The position numbers and the translations under genes are program-made. A DNA stretch of 21,187 bases, from assembly GCA_002294405.1 (NCBI GenBank), contig DBFP01000006.1:9700-30886 (forward strand), written 5' to 3'. The stretch's first letter is position 1, and each line of letters begins with the position of its first letter. The notes under the pieces were generated by a model. The model saw only the letters and a list, made by a program, of their open reading frames with translations, was not told the DNA's origin and made no database searches. Of the stretch, positions 14,901-21,187 are shown one piece after another. Source of the DNA: Anaerolineales bacterium UBA877 (GTDB lineage: Bacteria > Chloroflexota > Anaerolineae > Anaerolineales > Villigracilaceae).

Positions 14901-16922
14901 AGCCTGATCAAGCACCACCTGGAAAAGTGTCAATTTTGCAGCATTATCATCCCAGTACACCTGCAAATTTATACCCCCGGGATAAATTCCTCCAAAAGCG
15001 TCGTAAACTGCGGTACGAAACGGCAGGGGGTAATCATAATCAGTTTCATTGGCGACAGGAGAACCGACCAGCGTAATGACCCCTCCGCTTGTTTGGATTT
15101 GAAGATAGTAGGTTATCCCACGCTGAACAGCGATTGGTCGATTTAATGTTAGATTGAGCGGATCTGCTTTTTGACTCCCAGCGGGTGTGAAATCTTTTGT
15201 CACCGCCAGACTGGCTAGTGTCTTGTCTGGAGTTGGATCTGGTTCTGCAGACAGGATCACTTTCAAGGTTTGCGGTCCCGTGGCGGAGGCGTCAGTCACA
15301 TGCAGGAGCATGATCGAAGACAGGGTGCCATCGCTCTGTGAGACAAAAACCGCTTTATAGGGCATGTCTGATTGAATGATCGAACCCGTGGAAAATGGAA
15401 TTAACTGATGAACCAATGTCCCGTCAACAGTTTCAATATTTAAATTTATTGGACCGGGTATGTTCTGATAAATCCAGTTTGAAGCAGCCATGCGTGTTTC
15501 CGGTCGAATATAGATTCGGCTAAACCCATACGCATACGCAGCGGTTAATCCAAACACCAGCAAGCCAATTATCGCCACCAATCCCCCCCGCCAATTAAAT
15601 TTCTTCAATTGCGCTGGGCGGGGTCGGGCCCAATCGAAAATCACCCAGGCAGCCATCATTCCCAATATCGGGTATACAGGGAGTTGGTAGCGCATGGTGG
15701 GATTATATTGAAGCGATTGCCAGACGAAATAGATTCCGGTCCAACTCCAAAGCAGTCCATGCTGCCGCCATTCCCCCTTCAACATGCGCCAACCCATCCA
15801 CAGGAATCCAGCCCAGGCAAGGATGCCAAGAGGGAGGCCGAGCCCCCATTCGGTCAGGTTTTGGAACGAATATAGATGGTTGCGCCGCGCCCATTGGAGA
15901 GCCCAGTTCAAGTCAGCATTTGGACTCGCCTGCAGGAGTTGCTCATGAACTTTTTGCACCCATTCAGGATTAAGTTTCAGGTCAAAGAAACCCGGACCGC
16001 TGAAGGCATAGGGTTGAAAAACACGGAAAGATAGGACCGAGAAGATTGCACCAATGACAAGAAAGACGATGGCTTTTGGAATAAAGGCTTCAAGAGTTGG
16101 ATGAATCGCCCGGTCGTCACTAACACCTTCTGCCGGGACTGAATCTTTGGGCGATTTTCCAAAGTATCGCACCAGCAGTGCGATGGGAAGCACCGCCGAC
16201 ATGGCAGCGGCATTAAGTTTGGAGGCAACCGCCATCCCCAGTGCGATTCCAAAAGCGGCGGATAAATAAACTAACCCATCCTTGAGAAAGTGTATTATTG
16301 TATTCCGTATGCGCGACCAGGACGAACCGCCAGTACTCGTCACCACTGCGTTTTCACCCGTACGCTTCCATTTTCCGGTCGCAATTAACGCCGCGACCAG
16401 CAAGGTCAGAAACATAAAGAACGTGGAGAAGTTGTCCGTGGTGTAGAAGTGTGACTGCTGGATCTCCATGACAGTAATGGCTGAAAACGCTGCCCCCAGT
16501 AATGCCACCCGGCGGCTGTAAAAACGCCTGGCGATGAAATACATTAATGCGATTGTTCCCAGGTCGGCTATCCCGGATAGTTGACGCCCAAATAAAGTCA
16601 CAGCGTTCAATTTGCCAAACGACTCGGCCAGGCCGTGGACGATAAATAATGGCAGCGTCCCATATACATAAGCCGGGTATCCGACGACTCCAGGATTGAG
16701 TGTCGACTTGGCAGTATTAAAATAATCGGCAAGATTGTGAACCGTCTGAAGACCCAGTGTGACCGAGGTCATGAAGTTTTCATCTGGATGCTGGATGTTC
16801 AGCTGGCCCCAGTCACTTCCACCAAGTCGAAAGTATGCCCCAATTAACAGGATAGCAATGAGCAACAAGTCATACAACCAGTTGAAATTCTTTTTGGGAT
16901 GGGGAACGACTGTTTCAACCAT
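11907..16922 (-). CDS. GT39-like glycosyltransferase fused to DUF2298 (YYY) module
   Basis: Very large (1671 aa) polytopic membrane protein with two halves. Residues 1-480 are GT39/GT-C-like: first helix 15-31, a loop with HPDENF (H45-P-D-E48, the acidic catalytic-type pair), a helix with SHFYTTDNFSTFF (157-169), and NPTMRYQLPVYPILG (407-421). Residues about 490-825 are a soluble, strand-rich extracytosolic region ending with YDHPKVLIFKK. From about 830 a complete DUF2298 module begins (LEDRGYPLSRIIGLLLW), with YYYYG (996-1000), EFPVFTFIYSDLHAH (1150-1164), FNTVFKFGVQSW and a C-terminal extracytosolic part with SIYTGLPDVVGW. The ATG at 16922 has GAGG nearby, nine bases after the 742-aa gene. 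Likely a cytoplasmic-membrane enzyme using a polyprenyl-linked sugar; acceptor unknown. Confidence 0.87.
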   Translation of the reverse strand: MVETVVPHPKKNFNWLYDLLLIAILLIGAYFRLGGSDWGQLNIQHPDENFMTSVTLGLQTVHNLADYFNTAKSTLNPGVVGYPAYVYGTLPLFIVHGLAESFGKLNAVTLFGRQLSGIADLGTIALMYFIARRFYSRRVALLGAAFSAITVMEIQQSHFYTTDNFSTFFMFLTLLVAALIATGKWKRTGENAVVTSTGGSSWSRIRNTIIHFLKDGLVYLSAAFGIALGMAVASKLNAAAMSAVLPIALLVRYFGKSPKDSVPAEGVSDDRAIHPTLEAFIPKAIVFLVIGAIFSVLSFRVFQPYAFSGPGFFDLKLNPEWVQKVHEQLLQASPNADLNWALQWARRNHLYSFQNLTEWGLGLPLGILAWAGFLWMGWRMLKGEWRQHGLLWSWTGIYFVWQSLQYNPTMRYQLPVYPILGMMAAWVIFDWARPRPAQLKKFNWRGGLVAIIGLLVFGLTAAYAYGFSRIYIRPETRMAASNWIYQNIPGPINLNIETVDGTLVHQLIPFSTGSIIQSDMPYKAVFVSQSDGTLSSIMLLHVTDASATGPQTLKVILSAEPDPTPDKTLASLAVTKDFTPAGSQKADPLNLTLNRPIAVQRGITYYLQIQTSGGVITLVGSPVANETDYDYPLPFRTAVYDAFGGIYPGGINLQVYWDDNAAKLTLFQVVLDQADYIFIPTNHQYAQITRLPERYPLTTEYYRQLIGCPPEKNIIWCYRVAKKGMFQGALGFDLVATFESYPSIGPLVINDQSAEEAFTFYDHPKVLIFKKNSNYSQSNVQAVLGKIDYSQAIHLTPGQADTYKSLLLPTDQLAAQQKGGTWSDLFKRDALYNRHPVLGLLIWYLVIFALGLVCYPLVRAAFPGLEDRGYPLSRIIGLLLWAWLAWMAGSVGLSYTKLTIGLSLAIIIVAGLWQAWRQRFELLQEFRERKKYFLMVEVVFLSFFLIDLFIRIGNPDLWHSSKGGERPMDFAYFNAVLKSTSFPPYDPWFAGGYINYYYYGYVIVGTPVKLLGIVPSVAYNLLLPTLFACLAVSAFSVGWNILHEIRNAKPGEEEKPRARLFGTKFISGISASSAMVLLGNLGVIHMLYQGFQRVAAPGGVIDKANLIQRIWWTLKGIFMVLGGMRLPFGRGDWYWFSSRIFPPAYSEFYEFPVFTFIYSDLHAHMIALMLTVLVISWALSILVSKARWSSPGNAVIGYFLGGLIIGSLKPTNTWDFYTYFTLGAIVLVYTVWRYSNTENLRIPIPGWGKRLLLTGGALAALAALSILMYQPFSHWFSQAYTSIQSWKGARTPISTYLTQWGVFLFFIVSWMTWETRQWLATTPVSALGKLRPYRDLIVTALVIILMALILQQAWVMSSSQNVPWKGVSILWLALPLAIWAALLIFRPGISDLKRLVLFMVGTGLLLTMMVELIVVAGDIGRFNTVFKFGVQSWILLGISAAAAFGWLVSEFRKWLPGWRTAWQVSAITLTVGASLVLLIGGADKIGDRMTSSAPHTLDSMMYMNYAMYADYGMDMDLREDYRAIIWMQDNVQGSPIIVEAASAGVQYRWHQRFSIYTGLPDVVGWEWHQVQQRVLDSTKVIARGKEVDNFYATTDVTAARDFLRKYKVRYIIVGQLEIAKYTPGNPGGSVPPGVENGLLKFEANNNIFWHEVYRDKQTVIYDVPEMGKGTR

Positions 16923-16931
16923 GAAACCTCA

Positions 16932-19160
16932 TCATTGAAGGGGTGGGACAAATAAAATCATAAAATCTTTGCCTTCCATATTGGTCGCGGACAAAAAACG
17001 ACTCCAGACCCCATTTGGATACACAGCATTCAATTGGCTTCTTGCCGCTGCGTCTTCTAAATTAACAATAAACAGTTTCGGACCCTTCACATCCAGCGTT
17101 GTATCAAAATTTTCCGGCCAGATGGCAAAGTCCCGGTTGGGAATGCCTGCCCAAACCCCCGGCAGGCGGGTGTCCACCCAGTAGGGATAAGGCACGATCC
17201 AGGTATTATTGGTTGATCCGTATGTCTGTCCAAACTGTTTGATCACCGCGCCCATCTCGGAAGAATTCCAGGCTCCTTGGGTGTATTGCGCGGCGAATTG
17301 ATTGAAAACCAGGTCATAGTTCTGATAGGATGACCAGCCAGCCAGTACAAGGATCACCAGCCAGTTTAAGGCGGTTCCGATCCGGCGATTCATTGTGAAC
17401 TTTTTTCCGTCTCCTGGAGTAATTCCTCCCTCGAACCCACGCCTGATGCTTGCCAGTAATCCATCCAGAGCAACTCCTACAAGGATGAAGGCTGGCACCA
17501 TGGCCCCCGCTGCCCGGTTCAAAGCCGGGTTTTCTGCTGGGAATGCCAATGACAGGATCGAAGGCAGTTGAAGCAAGGGAACTGCGAGCAGCAGGAAAAG
17601 GTCTTGCCAGTGTCGCTGGCGGATGTACCGGATCAAAACCAGCACCCCTCCGATCAGGAAAAGCGATCCGGCTACAACATCCAGCGCCGGGCGGTGTGGT
17701 ATCGAGTGGACCCAGATCTCACCATTATCCCAATTAAACATCCGCAGGGCGTTCCAGGTATTTGAGATCAGGATTTGCCCCCAAGGTGCGGGAAGAGGCG
17801 TCTCAATCGATCCGAGGCGCGAAAAAGCCCGGTAACTGAATGTATCCGGATTGTCAAACCAGTAGCGTGCCAACGGAAGAAAAACAATCAATGACATTAT
17901 TGTCAACAGGGAGAGCCAGAGAATTGCCCGTTTACGGCTTCCCTTGGATTGAGAATGAATAAGGTACAACCCAAAGGCTGCAAGCACCACAAATGGCATG
18001 ATCCGGAAAGGACTATAACCGTGCAAACCCAAGCCAAGGAACAATCCTGATATAACAAAGTCATTACGGTTGCGGGATCGTAGACCTCGCAAGAGATAGA
18101 ATAGTGTGGGAGCGACAAATAATGGATATAGGGGGAAGCGCAACCCCGCACGGCTGATTACATTCGGCCAATAGGCAATCCCAATGAAAAACATGGCCAG
18201 CAACCCAATTTTCCTGCTCCCAAATTCCTTTCCGAGCAGGTACATGTATGGCAGGGTGACCAGCCCACAGATTATCGTTCCTATTTTCAGACTTAAGAAC
18301 GACAACCCAGAGCCAAAAATCCAGGAGACAACCAGCGTGAGATACATTTGTATGGCTTCACGACCGGTATTCCGGGGGAAGAAAATGTGTGTCTGACCTT
18401 GGGACACATCGTATACATCGAGTAGTTTCTCGGCATGATCGCTGAATGGTTCAGACGGGACTCCTCCCACATTGTAAATGCGGAAAAAGATGACAATTCC
18501 TGAAACTATCAAGACCAGCAGTGTCCAGCGCGTGACATTTATCTGCCAGGCATCCCGTTTGAAAAAACCCTTCACCCGCGACCATACGGGTGTCAAGTTC
18601 TCATCCGGAAGCCAGAAAGCCCAGATGAAGGAAATTATTGCCGAAACCCATAAGATTACGTTCAACTTGGTGAACAAATTATTCCCAAGGGTTAAAAAGG
18701 CGGATACCGAAAGGATTATGCTGAGGATCAGCGGCAGCCGCCGTACTCGTAGGGAGTCGGGATGGTATTCTTCTTCCGGGTAAGGTGTGAGTGTCCACTC
18801 CTTATGCAGAATTGCCAGGATAAGCCATGCCAGGCCGAATCCATATAAAACCAATCCAAGGGTGACAGGTCGATTGGGGACGGTTTCAAACGCTCTTTGC
18901 CCAACAAGGGCAAATATCAATGCAAACAGGGAACGCCAGGGCCAATTGCTCTTGAGTTTTGTCTTTTCAGCCGGCTTTACCGGATTCTCTGGTGTCTCCT
19001 GGAGATATTCCGGAAGCGCACCTTCCTGCGTTGGGGGTGACCCAGGTTTAAAAGAGTAGCTGTCATATTTATGGTTTGGTTTCCAGAACTTCAGCCGCGA
19101 TTTCAAAAAATCGAGAATACTGGGTTCTTCAACAGGATGATTCTTCTCAGAATTATTCAT
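16932..19160 (-). CDS. GT39-like membrane glycosyltransferase
   Basis: 742-aa polytopic protein. A charged, proline-rich cytosolic tail (1-72) precedes about four extra membrane helices (75-185). A GT39/GT-C core then begins near 212 with a membrane helix, the loop GGVPSEPFSDHAEKLLDVYD (acidic residues D241 and E244), FFPRNTGREAIQMYL (260-274), further helices, and RAGLRFPLYPLF. The C-terminal 150 residues are soluble and probably extracytosolic, including PYPYWVDTRLPGVWAG. Proteins of this type transfer sugars from polyprenyl phosphate carriers on the outer membrane face; the acceptor is not evident. The ATG at 19160 follows the methyltransferase stop by 12 bases, and the gene is nine bases before the giant fusion, so the three are probably co-transcribed. 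The extra N-terminal helices are unusual for GT39. Confidence 0.82.
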   Translation of the reverse strand: MNNSEKNHPVEEPSILDFLKSRLKFWKPNHKYDSYSFKPGSPPTQEGALPEYLQETPENPVKPAEKTKLKSNWPWRSLFALIFALVGQRAFETVPNRPVTLGLVLYGFGLAWLILAILHKEWTLTPYPEEEYHPDSLRVRRLPLILSIILSVSAFLTLGNNLFTKLNVILWVSAIISFIWAFWLPDENLTPVWSRVKGFFKRDAWQINVTRWTLLVLIVSGIVIFFRIYNVGGVPSEPFSDHAEKLLDVYDVSQGQTHIFFPRNTGREAIQMYLTLVVSWIFGSGLSFLSLKIGTIICGLVTLPYMYLLGKEFGSRKIGLLAMFFIGIAYWPNVISRAGLRFPLYPLFVAPTLFYLLRGLRSRNRNDFVISGLFLGLGLHGYSPFRIMPFVVLAAFGLYLIHSQSKGSRKRAILWLSLLTIMSLIVFLPLARYWFDNPDTFSYRAFSRLGSIETPLPAPWGQILISNTWNALRMFNWDNGEIWVHSIPHRPALDVVAGSLFLIGGVLVLIRYIRQRHWQDLFLLLAVPLLQLPSILSLAFPAENPALNRAAGAMVPAFILVGVALDGLLASIRRGFEGGITPGDGKKFTMNRRIGTALNWLVILVLAGWSSYQNYDLVFNQFAAQYTQGAWNSSEMGAVIKQFGQTYGSTNNTWIVPYPYWVDTRLPGVWAGIPNRDFAIWPENFDTTLDVKGPKLFIVNLEDAAARSQLNAVYPNGVWSRFLSATNMEGKDFMILFVPPLQ

Positions 19161-19172
19161 GTACCTGGCGTC

Positions 19173-19889
19173 CTAAGTTGATTTTCTTGCAATCATGATG
19201 ATACTCTCACCCCAGCGCAATGGTAAGAAAGGCAAACCGATGATTGCCTGGATGCCGCCGAGAGAACCAAATATTAGTTTTTGTATCGCCTTGGGGATCA
19301 CTGGGATATAGGGTGCATCCCAAAATCCATCTGAAAATGTCGTTTCCAGTTTGAAACCTGCCTCCCGGATTATTCTCATCCACTCATCGGGAGGTTTAAG
19401 AGAGATATGGGTGGGATCCTGGTAGCCTATCCATTTCTGACCTTTCCAGGGTTTCATGACGGATGCGAGATTTGGCGTGGCAATAACCAGGACACCATCC
19501 GGAGCAATTACACGTCCCAATTCAGCAATCGCTCTTTCAGGGTGCTCAAGGTGTTCGACCACATGCTTGATGATGACGATGCCAAATGAATTTTCACTAA
19601 AAGGAAGGTCTTCTGCACGGGATGAGACATGTGCGGAATGACAGGCGATACACTTTGACTGCTGTAGCGCCCAGGGATTAATATCTGTTGCAACCGTTTC
19701 AAAGCTGTTTTCCAGTTGCCCCACCAGGTGTCCCAGTCCGGACCCAATTTCCAGCAGGCGTGTGCTTCGCCTGCCATAACGGCGGGCAAGGATTGCGTAA
19801 AATCGATTAGACCACCAGTATTGGCTAAATCTGGCAAACGAAACGTCCTTGTAGGCATGGGAGCTGAAATATTTTTCGTCGAAGGACAT
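19173..19889 (-). CDS. SAM-dependent methyltransferase (class I)
   Basis: 238-aa Rossmann-fold methyltransferase of the Methyltransf_11/23 type. Motif I is LLEIGSGLGHL (45-55), the acidic residue binding the SAM ribose is in ATDINPWA (Asp69), the motif around ED in SRAEDLPF follows, and the post-motif is IIKHVVEHLEHP (106-117). The substrate is unknown. The location beside glycosyltransferases points to modification of a sugar, a lipid carrier or a glycan end, as known in many surface-polysaccharide loci. A hydrophobic C-terminal segment (LIFGSLGGIQAIIGLPFLPL) may bind the membrane. The ATG at 19889 lacks an obvious ribosome-binding site. A 115-base gap with an imperfect inverted repeat lies upstream. 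Confidence 0.87.
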   Translation of the reverse strand: MSFDEKYFSSHAYKDVSFARFSQYWWSNRFYAILARRYGRRSTRLLEIGSGLGHLVGQLENSFETVATDINPWALQQSKCIACHSAHVSSRAEDLPFSENSFGIVIIKHVVEHLEHPERAIAELGRVIAPDGVLVIATPNLASVMKPWKGQKWIGYQDPTHISLKPPDEWMRIIREAGFKLETTFSDGFWDAPYIPVIPKAIQKLIFGSLGGIQAIIGLPFLPLRWGESIIMIARKST

Positions 19890-19930
19890 ATTTTAAGTTC
19901 TAACAATAACCTGGGTTACGATGTTTTTAA

Positions 19931-19957
19931 GGTTAACCGGTTTGAATCCGGATCACC
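19931..19957. repeat. Imperfect inverted repeat before the methyltransferase
   Basis: Arms GGTTAACCGG and CCGGATCACC match at eight of ten positions around a 7-base loop, in the gap between the two methyltransferase genes. It could be an operator or a leader hairpin. No convincing promoter was found in this gap. Confidence 0.35.
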
Positions 19958-20004
19958 AAATATTATGAAATATTCACGGAATGTCCATGCAGGGATAGAT
20001 TGGG

Positions 20005-20760
20005 TTACCTCTTCCTGGCAATGTAAAAAGTGAAAACTCCATCCTTGGTCGGCTCGGTGGAGGCATACCTCCGGACATATTTCTCGGTCAGCCAGAGGTT
20101 CCATTTAGTGGGCACGAGCACCCATTTTCCTGTCATCTTGCGGGCAATCAGTGACGGCAGCCCAAAATAGTGACCCCATTCTAACACGCGCATTGCAGCT
20201 GGTGAAAAGTAGTGCCACCAACGCTCCAGGGCAAATCCTGCCAGGTTCAATCTCTCCTTCCAGCGCTGAGGTCCATCGGCATGTTCGACGCGTGAGATAC
20301 GCCGGAACCAGTCAACGTAGCTTTTTCCCAGCAAGCGGGCAATGGAAAGCTCATAAAAATAGCGCTCATTGGGGACACAAAAATAAAACGGGGCGCCATG
20401 ATTCAGCACCCGGGATATCTCTGCCAGCACATCATCTATGTGGGAAATATGTTCCAGGACTGAATTGCTGAAAGCACTGGCAAAATAAGCTGCGGGGAAT
20501 GGTGCTCTTGCTCCATCCGCCTGGACCAGCATGCGGTAACAATCACGCTGTCCGGCTTCCTGGATGGGTCCGCTCCATGGGTCAAGTCCCACATCTATTT
20601 TTCGATCGAAGGTCAGCGAAGTAAAATGCCCATCACCACAACCAACATCCAGGGTCGGCTCAGGCAGTTCGATGGTTTGGTAAAAGGCAGCTTCCACTCC
20701 CCGTACTAGGGCGCGGAAGTAGGGTAGGTCACGCAAATAGAGATAAAGGAAATCTTTCAT
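20005..20760 (-). CDS. SAM-dependent methyltransferase (class I)
   Basis: 251-aa class I methyltransferase, distinct from its neighbour. Motif I is TLDVGCGDGHF (36-46), followed by an acidic residue in VGLDPWSG (Asp60), QADGARAPFP (80-89), and FSNSVLEHISHIDDVL (97-112). The C-terminal half is rich in aromatic residues and arginine (ALERWWHYFSPAAMRVLEWG) and probably forms the acceptor site; the acceptor is unknown. It starts at ATG 20760, 54 bases after the GT4 gene, with no clear ribosome-binding site and a hairpin just upstream. Together with the GT4 and the membrane glycosyltransferases it fits a surface-glycan assembly locus. Confidence 0.87.
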   Translation of the reverse strand: MKDFLYLYLRDLPYFRALVRGVEAAFYQTIELPEPTLDVGCGDGHFTSLTFDRKIDVGLDPWSGPIQEAGQRDCYRMLVQADGARAPFPAAYFASAFSNSVLEHISHIDDVLAEISRVLNHGAPFYFCVPNERYFYELSIARLLGKSYVDWFRRISRVEHADGPQRWKERLNLAGFALERWWHYFSPAAMRVLEWGHYFGLPSLIARKMTGKWVLVPTKWNLWLTEKYVRRYASTEPTKDGVFTFYIARKR

Positions 20761-20767
20761 TATTTTG

Positions 20768-20790
20768 GGGGAAGTTACCTCAGGTTCCCC
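20768..20790. repeat. Inverted repeat between GT4 and methyltransferase genes
   Basis: GGGGAA and TTCCCC form a perfect 6-bp stem around 11 bases that can add an ACC/GGT inner pairing. It ends eight bases before the methyltransferase start, so in mRNA it would sit where the ribosome binds. There is no T tract, so it is not an obvious terminator. Confidence 0.35.
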
Positions 20791-20814
20791 GGCACCCTTA
20801 TTGCTGCATGTTTA

Positions 20815-21187
20815 TCATTTTCTTAGCGGCATTTGCTGGAACAATTTCTCATATTCTTCGGCGACCGTATCAGGGTCATATATATGTTTTAAGGCGGCAG
20901 TATCACAATGGTATTTCGCTTTTTCAGCAATGATACTCATTAGTGCGTTGGCCAGCGCGGACTGATCGCCGATCGGTATCACTTTTCCCATGGCATGCAT
21001 CTGCACCGGGCAACGGACCCCTGGCAGGTCAGAGGCGATACACGGGACGTCATTCATCATCGATTCCACCTGCACAAGTCCAAATGCTTCGGTGGAATTA
21101 AGGGATGGAACCACCAGTACATCAAGGTTGGGATAAAAGGCGGTGAGTTGCTGCTGACTAAGATTTCCCAGGAATTTCCAGCAATTT
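20815..21187 (-). CDS. GT4-family glycosyltransferase, C-terminal part
   Basis: The last 123 residues of a gene that continues past the right edge; the frame is open to position 21187. It shows the C-terminal nucleotide-sugar-binding domain of GT-B fold, group 1 glycosyltransferases: FLGNLSQQQLTAFYPNLDVLVVPS, then STEAFGLVQVESM with the E-x7-E signature that contacts the donor sugar nucleotide, then DVPCIASDLPGVRCPV. Such enzymes act in the cytosol and add sugars to lipid-linked intermediates from NDP-sugars. The donor sugar cannot be told. It is the most upstream gene seen of the glycan block and ends 54 bases before a methyltransferase gene. Confidence 0.9.
   Translation of the reverse strand, partial: NCWKFLGNLSQQQLTAFYPNLDVLVVPSLNSTEAFGLVQVESMMNDVPCIASDLPGVRCPVQMHAMGKVIPIGDQSALANALMSIIAEKAKYHCDTAALKHIYDPDTVAEEYEKLFQQMPLRK

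Noticed and set aside
1..21187. tRNA, rRNA, CRISPR arrays, insertion sequences or prophage
   Set aside because: No clover-leaf-like segments, spaced repeat arrays, transposase motifs or phage genes were recognised by eye; a tRNA or repeat-finding program was not available.

Overview
The window looks like a chromosomal segment of a Chloroflexota bacterium, most likely an Anaerolineae-type lineage. This is inferred from the gene families, because no rRNA is present. The clues are two paralogous proteins of the Chlor_Arch_YYY/DUF2298 family, several GT-C type membrane glycosyltransferases, a short YidC without the large periplasmic domain of Gram-negative YidC, and frequent GTG starts. All 17 genes I can support, including one cut by the right edge, lie on the minus strand, so the biological reading order runs from position 21187 down to 1.

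Reading that way, the first block (21187-11563) starts with the end of a GT4 glycosyltransferase and two SAM-dependent methyltransferases. It continues with a GT39-like membrane glycosyltransferase (742 aa) and a 1671-aa protein that fuses a GT39-like half to a DUF2298 half. It ends with a small DUF952 protein whose GTG start overlaps the stop of the fusion. This looks like a surface-glycan or protein-glycosylation locus.

A 269-bp gap (11294-11562) holds a candidate promoter flanked by a repeated octamer. It separates that block from a second unit (11293-4894): a stand-alone DUF2298 protein (847 aa), a further GT-C-like membrane protein (587 aa), cytidylate kinase, and two tandem, overlapping PlsC-type acyltransferases. 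This unit mixes glycan, nucleotide and phospholipid genes.

A strong sigma-70-like promoter (4792-4821) and a structured leader precede the classical rpmH-rnpA-yidD-yidC-jag cluster (4665-1154). That cluster makes ribosomal protein L34, the RNase P protein, and the YidC membrane-insertion machinery with its partners. It carries an unusual insertion, a BamB-like PQQ-repeat beta-propeller lipoprotein between yidD and yidC. Neither dnaA, oriC nor mnmE is next to it. After a probable terminator (1028-1050) comes a separately promoted gene for a TPR protein whose N-terminal domain resembles the end of a STAND-type NTPase core but lacks a P-loop.

The best candidate for an undescribed system is the membrane glycosylation locus at 6979-19160. 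Two homologous DUF2298 modules sit among GT39-like enzymes, and one is physically fused to a GT39-like half. They share near-invariant aromatic (YYYxG) and DLHxH motifs that could form an active site. The biochemical role remains inference.
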